A stretch of DNA of 16,595 nucleotides, from the NCBI GenBank assembly GCA_947379685.1, contig CANCOG010000039.1, positions 1-16,595 on the forward strand. Direction: 5' to 3'. Shown here piece after piece: positions 16,003 through 16,595 of the stretch. The position numbers and the translations under genes are program-made. The stretch comes from Flavipsychrobacter stenotrophus (GTDB lineage: Bacteria > Bacteroidota > Bacteroidia > Chitinophagales > Chitinophagaceae). The notes beneath the pieces were generated by a model. That model was not told the DNA's origin. It searched no databases and saw only the letters and a list, made by a program, of their open reading frames with translations. Numbering within the stretch: position 1 is the first letter of the stretch; each line of letters opens with the position of its first letter.

Positions 16003-16227
16003 CTATTCTTCGTCCTTATCATCGGACTCATCCTTCGCAGTCTTTTTGGGTGTAGGCACACCCCTTGCCGGCGGAACTTCCTTTACTGGCTCTGCTTGTT
16101 TGGCCGTTGGTTGCCTTACGACCGGCCTTGCAGTTGTTGGTTTTCGGTGTATCACCGGCTTAGGCTCAGGAGGCGGTACAACAGGGAAATTATTCTTATC
16201 CGCAAACTCTCGTCGCTCTGCATTCAA
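16003..16227 (-). CDS. Pro-rich C-terminal part of the right-edge gene (different frame)
   Basis: A 74-residue segment whose only start in this frame is a TTG. It begins with a helical stretch (NAERREFADKNNFPVV), continues with a Pro/Lys/Thr/Val-rich low-complexity tract (PPPEPKP, RKPTTARPVVRQPTAKQ, VPPARGVPTPKKT) and ends with an acidic tail (DESDDKDEE). It overlaps the stop of the preceding frame by four bases. Its lack of a normal start and its helical beginning suggest it is the displaced C-terminal half of one protein, not a gene of its own. If so, one base has been lost just upstream. As an independent gene it is unconvincing. Confidence 0.45.
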   Translation of the reverse strand: MNAERREFADKNNFPVVPPPEPKPVIHRKPTTARPVVRQPTAKQAEPVKEVPPARGVPTPKKTAKDESDDKDEE

Positions 16228-16595
16228 ATTTGAGAGAAGGCCTTTTCGCTTACCGACTCATCCTTCAGGCGCTGCCTGCAAGCGTTAACCTGTGCATCAT
16301 TCGAACTTGAATTAAGTTGTTCGAATGGCTGGAAACCCTTTTGTACCAGCTGTTTTTCGAATTCAAATAACGCAATGAGTGACGCCCTCAGCTTCTCAGA
16401 CCCGCCAACATCCGCAATGCCCTTAAACTCTGTTATTGCGCCATCTAGAAATTCTGCCAAATCCGTTCTTAACGGCGTCAATTCCTCATATTTCTGAGAC
16501 CCATTGTACAATTCTACAAACGTAGTACCCCATAGCGATGCCATTGTATAAAGACTATCGGTAGCCAATTGTATTTTCGTATTCAATGCCACAGG
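16224..16595 (-). CDS. Unrecognised, mostly helical protein, N-terminus cut off by the window edge
   Basis: About 123 residues are visible and the frame stays open to the edge, so the true start lies outside; a GTG at 16592 is not a likely start. The protein is mainly alpha-helical (DSLYTMASLW, LRTDLAEFLDGAITEFKGI, RASLIALFEFEKQLVQKGFQPFEQLN, VNACRQRLKDESVSEKAF). The general look recalls the LIC11966-type surface-protein group of Bacteroidota, but that is a guess. It ends abruptly (AFSQI, stop) inside a helix while another frame continues the pattern (LLSNLNAERREF), which suggests a frameshift near 16226-16250. Confidence 0.55.
   Translation of the reverse strand, partial: PVALNTKIQLATDSLYTMASLWGTTFVELYNGSQKYEELTPLRTDLAEFLDGAITEFKGIADVGGSEKLRASLIALFEFEKQLVQKGFQPFEQLNSSSNDAQVNACRQRLKDESVSEKAFSQI

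Noticed and set aside
16220..16240. Programmed -1 frameshifting at CAAATTTG
   Set aside because: The zero frame reads CAA ATT TGA, which does not place the X XXY YYZ codons correctly, and no obvious downstream structure was seen.

Overview
The window looks like a chromosomal stretch from a member of the Bacteroidota, most likely close to Chitinophagaceae (the family level is an inference). The signs are consistent. Promoters carry the Bacteroidota -7 element TAnnTTTG just upstream of several genes. Start codons have A-rich leaders without Shine-Dalgarno sequences. There is an outer-membrane beta-barrel receptor with a CarboxypepD_reg-like domain, a protein with a type IX secretion (T9SS) C-terminal sorting domain, and futalosine-pathway menaquinone biosynthesis. 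No tRNA, rRNA, CRISPR array, insertion sequence or prophage was seen.

Layout. 185-1825 (+) is adenine deaminase (ade). 1891-3132 (-) is a set of three small envelope-type genes: a YtxH-domain protein, a holin-superfamily-III-like membrane protein and an unrecognised coiled-coil protein. 3349-3921 (-) is nadD (NAD synthesis). 4090-5586 (+) is an exported GHL10-type glycoside hydrolase-like protein. 5776-6900 (+) is the radical SAM enzyme MqnC, closed by a very strong hairpin terminator. 7107-7616 (-) is a small secreted protein of unknown function, divergent from 7771-10209 (+), a large outer-membrane beta-barrel protein. 10409-10846 (+) is a secreted NTF2-like protein. 11178-12476 (+) is a T9SS cargo protein with YD/RHS-like repeats, a long candidate regulatory leader and codon use unlike its neighbours. 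12724-13758 (-) is low-specificity threonine aldolase; it converges with the T9SS cargo gene, and both end in almost the same hairpin. 13998-14519 (+) is an unknown secreted protein. 14536-15102 (-) is a YceI-family protein, divergent from a lipoprotein gene at 15258-15788 (+). The right edge (16003-16595, -) holds a partial, unrecognised gene that appears broken by a frameshift.

Most genes are single transcription units. The only convincing operon is the YtxH/holin-like/coiled-coil set, and even there a 205-base gap separates the first two genes. Functionally the window mixes housekeeping metabolism (purine salvage, NAD, menaquinone, glycine/threonine) with envelope and secreted proteins of poorly known function. 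The best leads are the T9SS/YD-repeat protein with its leader, the small membrane trio, and three promoters placed so close to their start codons (ade, nadD, yceI) that the mRNAs should be leaderless or nearly so.
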